Of a DNA stretch of 64,000 nt, positions 9,085 to 17,004 are shown in pieces; position 1 is the first letter of the stretch, and every line of letters starts with the position of its first letter. Both the position numbers and the translations under genes were made by a program. The notes under the pieces were generated by a model. The model did not search any database and had not been told where the DNA came from. It saw only the letters and a program-made list of their open reading frames with translations. Source of the DNA: Moraxella sp. K1664 (GTDB lineage Bacteria; Pseudomonadota; Gammaproteobacteria; Pseudomonadales; Moraxellaceae); contig NZ_CP155576.1 of assembly GCF_039693965.1 (NCBI RefSeq), positions 620,001 through 684,000 of the forward strand. Reading direction: 5' to 3'.

Positions 9085-12000
9085 ATGAAACGCATTCTTA
9101 TCAACGCCACCCACAACGAAGAAATTCGTGTGGCACTGTGCAAAGACCACCACCTTTACGATTTTGACCTAGAAAATCGCACTCGTGAACAAAAAAAAGC
9201 CAACATCTACAAGGGACATATCACCCGTGTTGAGCCGTCATTAGAAGCGGTATTTGTTGAATACGGCTCGGCTCGTCAGGGCTTTTTGCCCCTGCGTGAG
9301 ATTGCCCCCGAGTATCTCAAAGGCAACCCCCGCACCGACAATATCCGAGACATCATCAAAGAAGGCGACAGCGTCATCGTTCAAGTCGAAAAAGAAGAAC
9401 GTGGCAATAAAGGGGCTGCCTTGTCCACCTACATCTCGCTGGCTGGGCGGTATTTGGTACTCATGCCAAACAACGCCAAAGGGGGCGGTATCAGCCGTCA
9501 AATCTCAGGCAAAGTGCGTGATGAAATGAAGCAAATCATCGCCAGTCTATCAATACCCCGTGGCATGAGTGTGATTGTACGCACGGCAGGGATTGGCAAG
9601 GGCTTTGATGACCTACAAAACGACCTAAACCACCTGCTGGATGCGTGGTCATCTATCCTAGAACAAAACCGCACTCGCCCAAGCCCCTGCCTTGTTCACC
9701 AAGAAGCAGGCGTGGTTACTCGTGCCGTGCGTGATTATCTGCGTGATGACATCGGCGAAGTGTGGATTGACTCTGAGAACGCCTATAACGAAGCGGCTCA
9801 CTTTATTGCGTCTGTCATGCCAACCCAAATGGGCAAATTGCGTAAATATACCGATTATGAACCCCTATTTACCCGCTTTGGCATTGAGCGTCAGATTGAA
9901 ACCGCCTATCAGCGTGAAGTGCGTCTGCCGTCTGGTGGCTCTATCGTCATCGACCAAACCGAAGCAATGGTGGCAATCGACATCAACTCCGCCAAGTCCA
10001 CCAAAGGCTCGGACGTCTCCGAGACCGCTTACCACACCAACCTAGAAGCCGCCGATGAGATTGCCCGTCAGCTACGCCTAAGAGACATGGGCGGTCTGAT
10101 TGTCATTGACTTTATTGACATGAACGACCCACAGCACCAAAAGGACGTGGAAAAACGCTTAATTGATGCCACACGCTACGACCGTGCCAGAGTGCAGTTT
10201 GCCGAGATTAGCAAATTTGGACTGATGGAGATGAGCCGTCAGCGTCTGCGTCCGTCCCTAGAAGAAGCCACAGGCTATCTGTGCCCACGTTGTCATGGCA
10301 ATGGCATGATACGGGATTTGCGTTCTTTGGCTCTGTCTATCATGCGACAAATCGAGCAGATTGCCCTAAAAGAGCGTATGGGCGAGATTCAAGCCGAAGT
10401 GCCGACCGAGATTGCCGCCTTTTTGCTTAATGAAAAACGTGAAAGCCTTGTGTATCTAGAACAAGACTCAGGCACACGCATTACCATTTTGCCCCATGCT
10501 CATTTAGAAAGTCCTAATTTTAGCCTGCACTTCAACCCAGACGGCTTTGCCCCGTCAAGCTATGAGCGGATTGTTGATGTTGAAGAACGTGAAAACATTG
10601 ACCGTGGTTATGAAGTGAATTGGCAAACCAAAACCGATGAACCGACCACAGTGGCAAACCGTTGGCAAAAGGCGGATAATGCCACCACCAAAGCCAAAGA
10701 CCAAAAAGGCGACAACAAACGAGACAAAGCCCCCCAAGAGACCCCCAAACAGTCCCAAGAAGTCAAAGCCGTGGCATGGCTGTCCAACCTATTCGCTCCC
10801 AAGCCACAGGCACGCCTTACTCATGCCTTAAATAACGCAGACGCTGCCGCCGCCATCGAATCCATCGTCAATGGTGGGGCAAGTAGCTTGGGTGCATTTG
10901 GACAAATCAGCCTACCCACCGCTAGCGAGAGTACCCCAGACAAAGCCCCCCAAAAGTCTGACAGAACCGACAAAGCCGAGCGTGGCACCCGCACCGAGCG
11001 TGATGACAAATACAAGAAAAAAACCAAACCTGCCAATGATGACAAAAACGACAAGGCAGAAAAGCGTGAAGCCGTCCGTGATACCCAAAGCGACAAGGAC
11101 AAAAACAGAGCCGACCGCCGTAAAAAAGAACAGGACTACCCCAAGCGTGAGCCACACTCTCAGCGTGAACCTCGTGGCGAGACGGTGCGTGGCGAGACAC
11201 TACAACCTGCCGACAAAACAGACGTGGTAAATACCAACAGCCATCAGTCAGGCAAAGCCCACGACAAAGCAGACAAAGGGGCGGATAAAGGCACAGACAA
11301 GGGCATGGACAAATCAACAGCCAAGCCCCAAGCCCATGAGCCAAAGCCAGAATCAAAACATGAGCCAAGAGCAGATAAAGGTGCTGACAAACCTGCCAAA
11401 GCTGACCGTAGCACACGCAAATCTACCAACCCTGATGAAGTGGTGCTACACGTCAGCCCCATCACCGAGCCCGAGATGACAGGCGATGTGGTGCATGTCT
11501 CGCTAGACAACAGCAAACCCAAGCCAAAACGCACCAGAGCTGAAAAAGCCGAACCTGCCGATAAACCTAGCAAAGACAGCGACGTGGCAAACTTGGCGGT
11601 GCCAACAGAAGTGCAAGCAGAAGTGGCGGCAGAGACCATCGGTGTGGATGGTGATGTTACTGCACCTGACGATGATATAGGAGCAAATCAAACAGGGCAA
11701 GCCACATCCGCCCAAGCAGATGAAGTGAGTACCCATGCTCCTGACATGACACAGCAGACAGATACGCCAACCGCTGATGTCGTGAGTGCAGAACGCCTAA
11801 CCACACTCGCCCAAGAGATGAACAAGGCAATCAACGACCCCCGAGTCGTGGCAGTCGCCCTGCGTGAGAAGCTCGGTCTGACCAAAGCACAGCCAGCCCC
11901 CACCACAACTCGCCCAACCATCACAGGCACGGCAGGTGAGTTTATCCAAAGCGTGTTGGGCGACACCCTGCCCCAAGCATGGCGTGACGACTTTGTGGCA

Positions 12001-12903
12001 CACTTTTTGCGTGCGGTAGATACCATTCACGCTGACAAACCCACAGAGACCCACTCTGCGACAGACGGCGAGCAGGCGTTCGAACAGGCGTTTGCCGAGC
12101 AGTTCGCCAACTATGGCTATGCCCCACTCTCAGACGAGTATTTGGCAGACTTTGCCGAGCATACCACCGCACAGCGTGCATGGCACATCGGACAAGGCAA
12201 AACCGAAGCCATACCACGTCCCATCGCTCAGCGTGCCAGCAACGACCCCCGTGGTCAGCACCCTGACTTAGGCACACCACCCATCTCTGATGAGACGGTA
12301 GGCAAATCTGTCCCGAATGTAGTAGCAGATGAGACGGCAGCCCCTGCCACAGAAGCCCACAAGCCTGAGCCTGTGGACAACCCTGACCTGCCAGCAGGCG
12401 ACATGGCTGAGCCTTTACCCCCTAAGACAGAGCCTAGCACAAATGACACTACCGAGCCGAGCTTGTTAGAGTCTGCCAGCGATACCATGGATAAAGTGTT
12501 AGAATCCGCAGAATCCGCCTTAGAATCTTTGGTGCAAGCCTTGGATGACATCATCAGCCCAGCTGATGAACCCAAAGACGATGGTAAACCAGACGCCCAA
12601 GCCCCCAAAGCAGATGATAAGGCTGACAATAAGACACATGATGAGACCACCAAAACCAGTCCTACCAGCTATAAGGACATGATTGAGAGCGTCTCAGGTC
12701 AGCTGTTACAACCAACAGGGATTTTGAATTTGGTAACGCCCAAAAAGCCCAAGCCCGCCAAAGCAAAAACCCCAAAACCTGCCAAAACCCCCGCCAAAAG
12801 AACATCTAAGGCAGCCCAGAAGGCAGAAGTCGTCAAACGCAAACCCAAAGCCGATGATAACGCTCCACTTGATAACCCATCATCTGATGACAATCAGGCG
12901 TGA
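9085..12903 (+). CDS. rne: Ribonuclease E
   Basis: A 1272-residue RNase E, the endonuclease that starts mRNA decay and processes rRNA and tRNA. The catalytic half is complete: an S1 domain near residues 35-125, the metal-binding aspartates in AIDINSAK (about 298) and VIDFIDM (about 341), and the Zn-link CPRCHGNG (about 398) for tetramer formation. From about residue 510 the protein is a 760-residue, low-complexity, charged tail rich in Lys, Asp, Ala, Pro and Thr. This tail should scaffold degradosome partners and bind RNA; it is longer than the 550-residue tail of E. coli. The sequence ends in a Lys/Pro-rich segment. A hairpin terminator follows. Confidence 0.96.
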   Translation: MKRILINATHNEEIRVALCKDHHLYDFDLENRTREQKKANIYKGHITRVEPSLEAVFVEYGSARQGFLPLREIAPEYLKGNPRTDNIRDIIKEGDSVIVQVEKEERGNKGAALSTYISLAGRYLVLMPNNAKGGGISRQISGKVRDEMKQIIASLSIPRGMSVIVRTAGIGKGFDDLQNDLNHLLDAWSSILEQNRTRPSPCLVHQEAGVVTRAVRDYLRDDIGEVWIDSENAYNEAAHFIASVMPTQMGKLRKYTDYEPLFTRFGIERQIETAYQREVRLPSGGSIVIDQTEAMVAIDINSAKSTKGSDVSETAYHTNLEAADEIARQLRLRDMGGLIVIDFIDMNDPQHQKDVEKRLIDATRYDRARVQFAEISKFGLMEMSRQRLRPSLEEATGYLCPRCHGNGMIRDLRSLALSIMRQIEQIALKERMGEIQAEVPTEIAAFLLNEKRESLVYLEQDSGTRITILPHAHLESPNFSLHFNPDGFAPSSYERIVDVEERENIDRGYEVNWQTKTDEPTTVANRWQKADNATTKAKDQKGDNKRDKAPQETPKQSQEVKAVAWLSNLFAPKPQARLTHALNNADAAAAIESIVNGGASSLGAFGQISLPTASESTPDKAPQKSDRTDKAERGTRTERDDKYKKKTKPANDDKNDKAEKREAVRDTQSDKDKNRADRRKKEQDYPKREPHSQREPRGETVRGETLQPADKTDVVNTNSHQSGKAHDKADKGADKGTDKGMDKSTAKPQAHEPKPESKHEPRADKGADKPAKADRSTRKSTNPDEVVLHVSPITEPEMTGDVVHVSLDNSKPKPKRTRAEKAEPADKPSKDSDVANLAVPTEVQAEVAAETIGVDGDVTAPDDDIGANQTGQATSAQADEVSTHAPDMTQQTDTPTADVVSAERLTTLAQEMNKAINDPRVVAVALREKLGLTKAQPAPTTTRPTITGTAGEFIQSVLGDTLPQAWRDDFVAHFLRAVDTIHADKPTETHSATDGEQAFEQAFAEQFANYGYAPLSDEYLADFAEHTTAQRAWHIGQGKTEAIPRPIAQRASNDPRGQHPDLGTPPISDETVGKSVPNVVADETAAPATEAHKPEPVDNPDLPAGDMAEPLPPKTEPSTNDTTEPSLLESASDTMDKVLESAESALESLVQALDDIISPADEPKDDGKPDAQAPKADDKADNKTHDETTKTSPTSYKDMIESVSGQLLQPTGILNLVTPKKPKPAKAKTPKPAKTPAKRTSKAAQKAEVVKRKPKADDNAPLDNPSSDDNQA

Positions 12904-12917
12904 TGAACCGTCATACG

Positions 12918-12950
12918 AAACCGCTCAAATCTCATTGGGCGGTTTTGCTT
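12918..12950 (+). terminator. rne terminator
   Basis: A stem of about 9 bp (ACCGCTCAA with TTGGGCGGT, one G-U pair) and a 6-nt loop, followed by a T-rich stretch, begin 15 bases after the rne stop codon. Confidence 0.75.
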
Positions 12951-12978
12951 TACGATCAAAACATGATTTAAAAATCGC

Positions 12979-13006
12979 TTGCAATCTGACAAAAACCTGC
13001 TATAAT
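12979..13006 (+). promoter_or_regulatory. tRNA-Pro promoter
   Basis: TTGCAA (12979-12984) and a perfect TATAAT (13001-13006) are 16 bases apart, with transcription expected to start just before the tRNA at 13018. Confidence 0.75.
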
Positions 13007-13017
13007 AATCGCCTATT

Positions 13018-13094
13018 CGGGGTGTAGCGCAGCTTGGTAGCGCACTTGCATGGGGTGCAAGGGGTCGCGAGTTCGAATCCCGCCACTCCGACCA
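13018..13094 (+). tRNA. tRNA-Pro (anticodon GGG)
   Basis: A full cloverleaf of 77 nt. The acceptor CGGGGTG pairs with CACTCCG (one G-U), the anticodon stem CTTGC/GCAAG encloses the loop ATGGGGT with anticodon GGG, and the T-arm carries TTCGAAT. ACCA follows, so the CCA end is genomically encoded. It decodes CCC and CCU proline codons. It has its own promoter and a terminator directly after it. Confidence 0.95.
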
Positions 13095-13105
13095 TACAAC
13101 AGTCT

Positions 13106-13143
13106 AGGGCTATCCACAACAGTGCGATAGCCCTTGATTTTTC
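13106..13143 (+). terminator. tRNA-Pro terminator
   Basis: A perfect 9-bp stem (AGGGCTATC with GATAGCCCT) and an 11-nt loop are followed by TGATTTTTC. Confidence 0.8.
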
Positions 13144-13459
13144 TAGGCTTTATCCCTTTTCCTTGTCTTTGGTAGTCCACCATAATCTATTGCTATCCAT
13201 GAATTTTGTTGGTATTTGAGTTTGCCATCACAATATACCAACAATAAGCCTTACAGATACCGCCATTAAATGCTTGCAGCCTAATGACAAATGCACGCCA
13301 AATAAGCCTAATAAAATCATAAACTTGTACAAATACACCGCCAAAAATAAAAATAAAAACCCAGAAATGGGGGAAATAAACCAAAAACCCCTGCAAGCCT
13401 TATAAATAAAGGCTTTACGCCATTTTCCCCACGTTTTCCCCTAGATTGAGAAAAATGCC
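13144..13459. other. Non-coding stretch between tRNA-Pro and the toxin-antitoxin modules
   Basis: About 315 bases without a credible gene. A minus-strand 67-codon frame here has no ribosome binding site and odd composition. I see no repeat, hairpin or attachment-site duplication of the tRNA 3' end in it. Confidence 0.5.
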
Positions 13460-13488
13460 TTGATTGGTCGTGTGATTAAATTTATAAT
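13460..13488 (+). promoter_or_regulatory. Toxin-antitoxin promoter
   Basis: TTGATT (13460-13465), 17 bases, TATAAT (13483-13488), with the antitoxin ATG 27 bases on. A TACGTA palindrome just after the -10 box is a candidate autoregulatory operator. Confidence 0.65.
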
Positions 13489-13514
13489 GGATACGTACCA
13501 CACAAGGATTAACC

Positions 13515-13739
13515 ATGATTATTGACCTACCACCGACCACCGCTCACATCATCGAGCGTATTGCCAACGTACAGGGCATTAGTGTTGAGCAGTTTTGTGT
13601 CAATAGCGTTTATGAAAAAGCCTTAGAGTTTGCCTATATGCCAAACAGCGAAACCAAACAAGCCATAGATGAGCTTGTGGCGGGGCAGGGCAAGCAATTT
13701 GATACGCTTGATGAACTTATGGCGGATTTGAACGCTTAA
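13515..13739 (+). CDS. RelB/DinJ-like antitoxin
   Basis: A 74-residue antitoxin-type protein. The N-terminal MIIDLPPTTAHIIERIA region fits a ribbon-helix-helix DNA-binding strand and helix. The acidic C-terminal half would wrap the toxin. It is intact, with a good promoter and an AAGGATTAACC ribosome binding region. Its stop codon overlaps what was once the start of a YafQ-like toxin gene. The toxin gene is broken, so the antitoxin may persist as an orphan repressor or protect against related toxins. Its N-terminus is closely similar to that of the antitoxin at 13998. Confidence 0.8.
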   Translation: MIIDLPPTTAHIIERIANVQGISVEQFCVNSVYEKALEFAYMPNSETKQAIDELVAGQGKQFDTLDELMADLNA

Positions 13740-13988
13740 ATTACAACGCTCAAACGCCTTTAAAAGAGACTTTAAAAAGCATGGCGAGCTTGATACCGCT
13801 TTGATAGAAGTGCTTTATTTGCTACTGAACAACAAACCTTTACCGCCAAAATACAAAGACCATGATTTAATTGGTAATTACAAGGGGTTTAGAGAATGTC
13901 ACATCAAGCCCGACTTACTACTTATCCACCAAAAGATGATGAATATTTGTCATTGGCAAGGTTGGGCAGTCATGGCGAATTATTTTAA
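13732..13988 (+). pseudogene. Broken YafQ/RelE-family mRNA interferase toxin
   Basis: The translated remnant LQRSNAFKRDFKK, then LPPKYKDHDLIGNYKGFRECHIKPDLLLI, is clearly YafQ-like. Two lesions are visible. First, the expected start codon overlapping the antitoxin stop reads ACG (13732-13734) where ATG is expected; the C is silent in the antitoxin (AAC for AAT, both Asn). Second, after HQK the frame shifts: moving back one base yields DDEYLSLARLGSHGELF then stop, the normal family C-terminus. This is explained by loss of one A from a run at about 13931-13934. In the uncorrected frame the end is a nonsense tail finishing at 13995. A minus-1 ribosomal slip could rescue it but would not restore the start. 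Confidence 0.8.
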
Positions 13989-13997
13989 GGATTAACC

Positions 13998-14249
13998 ATG
14001 ATTATAGATTTACCACCACACATCGAACAAGCCATTATTGCCAAAGCCCATGAGCAGGGTTTAACGGTGCAGGAAATGCTAGCCAAAGATTATGATGATA
14101 TTTGGCAGGTGTTAGACCAACACGGCTTAAATGGCGATGAAATCCGCCTAAGTGATGATGAAACACGGCATTTGATGAGCCTACTGGATAACCCCCCAAA
14201 ACCTAACCCAAAGGCAAGAGCCTTGTTGTTTGGGGATAGCCATGTTTGA
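13998..14249 (+). CDS. Antitoxin of a GNAT toxin module
   Basis: An 83-residue protein beginning MIIDLPPHIEQAIIAKAHEQG, a ribbon-helix-helix-like N-terminus. The acidic, flexible C-terminus (LSDDETRHLMSLLDNPP) is typical of antitoxins that mask an acetyltransferase. Its end overlaps the start of the GNAT gene by 8 bases. The N-terminal 25 residues are nearly the same as in the RelB-like antitoxin 500 bases upstream, while the C-termini differ. This suggests a shared DNA-binding module with exchanged toxin-binding ends, and possibly cross-regulation of both promoters. Confidence 0.8.
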   Translation: MIIDLPPHIEQAIIAKAHEQGLTVQEMLAKDYDDIWQVLDQHGLNGDEIRLSDDETRHLMSLLDNPPKPNPKARALLFGDSHV

Positions 14250-14691
14250 GCCATTAGACAAGCACCACGACCGCACCGCCTTTGATTGTGGACAAGATGA
14301 CATTAACCGCTATTTGCAGACAATGGCAAGCCAGCACCACAAAAAGGGCGTAGCAAGGGTTCATGTATTGGCAGATGACAGCGTTATCAAGGCGTTTTAC
14401 ACCCTATCCAACGCCCATTTTGACAACGCCACCATAAAAGGCTATCCCAAACAAATTCCCATTGTCATCATAGGGCGGATTGGGGTAAGCAAGGATTATC
14501 AAGGGCAGGGGCTATCAAAACACGCCATTAGAAACGCCCTAGAACGCATTAAAAATATCAGCACCCAAAGCGGTGTGGCGTTCGCCATGATAGATGCCAA
14601 AGATAAGCAGTTAGCCCAATATTATGAGCGATTGGGGTTTATCCGTATCAATGGCGGATTGAAGTTGGCTTATTTGGTTAGTCAAATTTAG
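14242..14691 (+). CDS. GNAT acetyltransferase toxin (TacT/AtaT-like)
   Basis: A 149-residue GNAT-fold protein. Known toxins of this type acetylate aminoacyl-tRNA and block translation. The acetyl-CoA binding motif A appears as GRIGVSKDYQGQGLSKHAI (about residues 80-98, matching Q/R-x-x-G-x-G/A), and YERLGFIRI near the end is the usual motif B, whose Tyr is catalytic in TacT relatives. The start FEPLDKHHDRTAFDCGQDDIN is characteristic of the toxin subfamily ('F.CG...LN.YL'). The ATG at 14242 is chosen for its GGGGATAGCC ribosome binding region; an upstream in-frame GTG at 14230 would add four residues. It overlaps its antitoxin by 8 bases. Confidence 0.88.
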   Translation: MFEPLDKHHDRTAFDCGQDDINRYLQTMASQHHKKGVARVHVLADDSVIKAFYTLSNAHFDNATIKGYPKQIPIVIIGRIGVSKDYQGQGLSKHAIRNALERIKNISTQSGVAFAMIDAKDKQLAQYYERLGFIRINGGLKLAYLVSQI

Positions 14692-15042
14692 ATAGGCTTA
14701 GATTGGGGCAATCTAACTAGATGATTCAAATTTGAATCATGTATCAGTTTTAGCAGGCTAGGAAGTCATGAGCCGAACGGTGGTTATTTTTCATACCTTA
14801 GACCGCCCCGCCTGCCATCTTATTTATTAAGGCATGGTAAGGTATGAGAGCATGGCGATTTATGACTTTAAGAGCCTGTTCATGATTAGAGCATGCCTGC
14901 CATTGATAACATTTTTATAAAGTAAGGTCAAAACTTAACACTTTAACTCAATTTTTGTAATGAAAATATCCGTTTAAACAGGCACGCCCACCCTTGACAG
15001 AATTGTTTGGCTAATTTAGGATAAATTAAAAAATTACCAATC
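14692..15042. other. Spacer after the GNAT toxin
   Basis: About 350 bases with no gene. It contains a perfect 20-base palindrome (14721-14740). It also contains a 10-bp inverted repeat (TCATACCTTA at 14791-14800 with TAAGGTATGA at 14838-14847) enclosing a GC-rich stretch, which could form a long stem-loop. The last part is the promoter region of the next gene. Confidence 0.6.
14721..14740. promoter_or_regulatory. Perfect 20-base palindrome
   Basis: ATGATTCAAATTTGAATCAT is its own reverse complement over all 20 bases, with no loop. It starts 30 bases after the GNAT toxin stop codon. A dimeric-regulator binding site is more likely than a terminator, because there is no T tract and no loop. Confidence 0.55.
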
Positions 15043-15711
15043 ATGAAATTTATCACCCCCTTACTTATCATCTTATCATGTATGGCGATTACCGCCATGA
15101 TTTTATTATCCAATAATCAAAGCCAATTCACCCACATCAGCTATGATATGTGTACGCACAAAGAGTTAAGTAAGATTGCCCTAAAACATGGGGCGGATTA
15201 TATGACCAATCATGATTTTGATATGCCTGCCCTTGATGTGATTGGCGACAAACAAATCATTCAAACAATCCAAGATGAATTTAATCAAATCCAAAGTACG
15301 CATTCATCGTCAGATAATTGTCATATATCCAATCTTAAATATCACGCCAAGCACATCAATCCCAAATTAACATCTCACATTCCTGATGACGTGGATTATA
15401 TCAGCTATGCCCCGCCCAATATCGGACAGGATAAAGCGGTATATTGCCATTATCATTTTAGCGAGCAAATTTTTACCACGCCACACGCACAGTCGCAATG
15501 CCATTTTATTTATCTTGATAATGACCGACTTATCACCGAAGACATTAGCGATTTAGAGCGACTGCATTTAAGTTTGATGTATGACACACATCAATTTTAT
15601 AAACCATACAGCTTTGTTTATAAATGGCATGATAACACCCATTTACGCTATGGCATGACTTTTGCTACTCAGGTGAATAATCAGCGTTATGGATATGATG
15701 GTATTTATTAA
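15043..15711 (+). CDS. Hypothetical exported or membrane-anchored protein
   Basis: I do not recognise this 222-residue protein. Residues 4-23 (ITPLLIILSCMAITAMILL) form a signal peptide or N-terminal anchor without a lipobox cysteine at the right spot, so the remainder should be periplasmic. Cys residues occur in YDMCTH, DNCHI, VYCHYHF and SQCHF, enough for two disulphides. A run of His residues is noticeable but shows no ordered metal site. It stands alone on the plus strand and is convergent with the AAA+ ATPase gene, sharing a terminator. Confidence 0.65.
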   Translation: MKFITPLLIILSCMAITAMILLSNNQSQFTHISYDMCTHKELSKIALKHGADYMTNHDFDMPALDVIGDKQIIQTIQDEFNQIQSTHSSSDNCHISNLKYHAKHINPKLTSHIPDDVDYISYAPPNIGQDKAVYCHYHFSEQIFTTPHAQSQCHFIYLDNDRLITEDISDLERLHLSLMYDTHQFYKPYSFVYKWHDNTHLRYGMTFATQVNNQRYGYDGIY

Positions 15712-15739
15712 GGGTAATTAACATATTTTTAAAAATAAA

Positions 15740-15768
15740 AATAAGGGCAAATTTAATTTACCCTTATT
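15740..15768. terminator. Bidirectional terminator
   Basis: AATAAGGG pairs with CCCTTATT, extended by AAAT/ATTT after one mismatch, with a tiny loop. A and T runs flank both sides. It lies between convergent genes and can serve both. Confidence 0.7.
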
Positions 15769-15799
15769 CATCTATTTAAAATCATTATAACCAATAGAT

Positions 15800-16948
15800 T
15801 TAAACAAACCCAAACCCTACTTTTTTATCATCAACCGCTTTATATTCTTTTTCGTCAATGTGGGTTAATTCGGCAAGGGTCATCTCTTTATCCACCGTGA
15901 TGTTTTTGCCAATGGATTTTAGATAAGCATTGCATTTTTCAATGGATAATTTACCAAATTGATATTCGGCAATGAGTCGCCCACGTCTTAATAAGGCATG
16001 GTCAATATCCATTAAATCAGCATTAAAGGTGCAAATAAACTGGCACTCTAATACGTCTGACAATATCCCGTCAGCGATATTGAGAATAATCCCCACCACG
16101 TCCGTTTGATTGCCACCGCCCACACGCTCGGCAATATAGTTTTCACAGTCTTCTAATACCAACACCGAATTTTTTTGTTCAATAAGCATACTCATAAATT
16201 CAGGTTTGGCAAGCTCGCCAATCATATTATTTGGCACAAAGATAAAATCCTTATCAGGAATTTGGGCGGTGAGCCATTTGATATAATTGGTCTTGCCCGT
16301 CCCTGCCAAGCCGTGCAATAATACCACGCCTTTTTTGCCTTGTGCCAATTCATCTTTGACTTTATGATGAGTTGGCAAAAAGTCGTCATTATACATTGTC
16401 TGCAAGTCGAGCGTATAAGGTTTAATACTTTGGTGTCTAAATACCAAATCTCGCCCTTCTTTTAATAATAGCAATACCTTGCTGTCTTTTGAGATATATT
16501 TTTCCAAATACTCATTAAAAAAGGCACGGATATTAGTTAGGGCATTTTCATTGGTTGGGTCATAAAAAATACGATTTACCTTTAAAAAACCCGATTCAAA
16601 AATGGTTTTGTCGTATTCATTGCTTAGATTTTCTTTGGCAATGATAAATAATTCGTATTTTTCATAAAAGTAACACAATTCATTTTCATAAAAAACATGG
16701 CTTTTTTTATCAAATGCCACAGGGTGATAATCGGTGCATTTAATAAAATCCACCAATTTGTCTTTTTTAATCACCATATCATGAAAATCAACACTGGGTA
16801 ATAATGAATCTAATAATTCATTATAAGGATTATCATAAGTAGAAACAGCATGGTCTAAATCTTGGGAAGTAATTTGATATTGATTATCCCTAAATATTTC
16901 AGTGATGACCTTTCTAGGACGATAATGTTTGGATTGTAAAATTTTCAT
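15800..16948 (-). CDS. AAA+ ATPase of unknown role
   Basis: A 382-residue protein with an unplaced N-terminal domain (about residues 1-200) followed by an AAA+ module. Seen: Walker A (LLHGLAGTGKTNYIK, about 212-226), Walker B (SVLVLEDCENYI, about 263), sensor-1 (FICTFNADL, about 305) and an arginine-finger region (DHALLRRGRLIAEYQF, about 316). The layout recalls Bcs1/FtsH-type remodelers and some phage-island ATPases. No protease or nuclease domain is attached. It precedes tcdA only by strand order; the promoter is its own. It is AT-rich compared with the housekeeping genes. Confidence 0.75.
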   Translation of the reverse strand: MKILQSKHYRPRKVITEIFRDNQYQITSQDLDHAVSTYDNPYNELLDSLLPSVDFHDMVIKKDKLVDFIKCTDYHPVAFDKKSHVFYENELCYFYEKYELFIIAKENLSNEYDKTIFESGFLKVNRIFYDPTNENALTNIRAFFNEYLEKYISKDSKVLLLLKEGRDLVFRHQSIKPYTLDLQTMYNDDFLPTHHKVKDELAQGKKGVVLLHGLAGTGKTNYIKWLTAQIPDKDFIFVPNNMIGELAKPEFMSMLIEQKNSVLVLEDCENYIAERVGGGNQTDVVGIILNIADGILSDVLECQFICTFNADLMDIDHALLRRGRLIAEYQFGKLSIEKCNAYLKSIGKNITVDKEMTLAELTHIDEKEYKAVDDKKVGFGFV

Positions 16949-17004
16949 AAGATAACTTCGTTTTTTGTGAGTTTATTAACCAAATAAAATGATAACAGAT
17001 AAAA

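Noticed and set aside
10555-12893. Many long minus-strand frames opposite rne
   Set aside because: They mirror the biased codons of the low-complexity tail and have no ribosome binding sites or recognisable products.
13018-13094. tRNA-Pro as an integration site for the toxin-antitoxin region
   Set aside because: I found no duplicate of the tRNA 3' end downstream and no integrase gene.
13193-13396. 67-codon minus-strand hydrophobic frame after tRNA-Pro
   Set aside because: Composition follows A/T-rich sequence, and there is no start signal or context.
13925-13940. Programmed -1 frameshift in the YafQ-like toxin
   Set aside because: CCAAAAG does not fit the X XXY YYZ heptamer well, and the start codon is also lost, so decay is the simpler reading.
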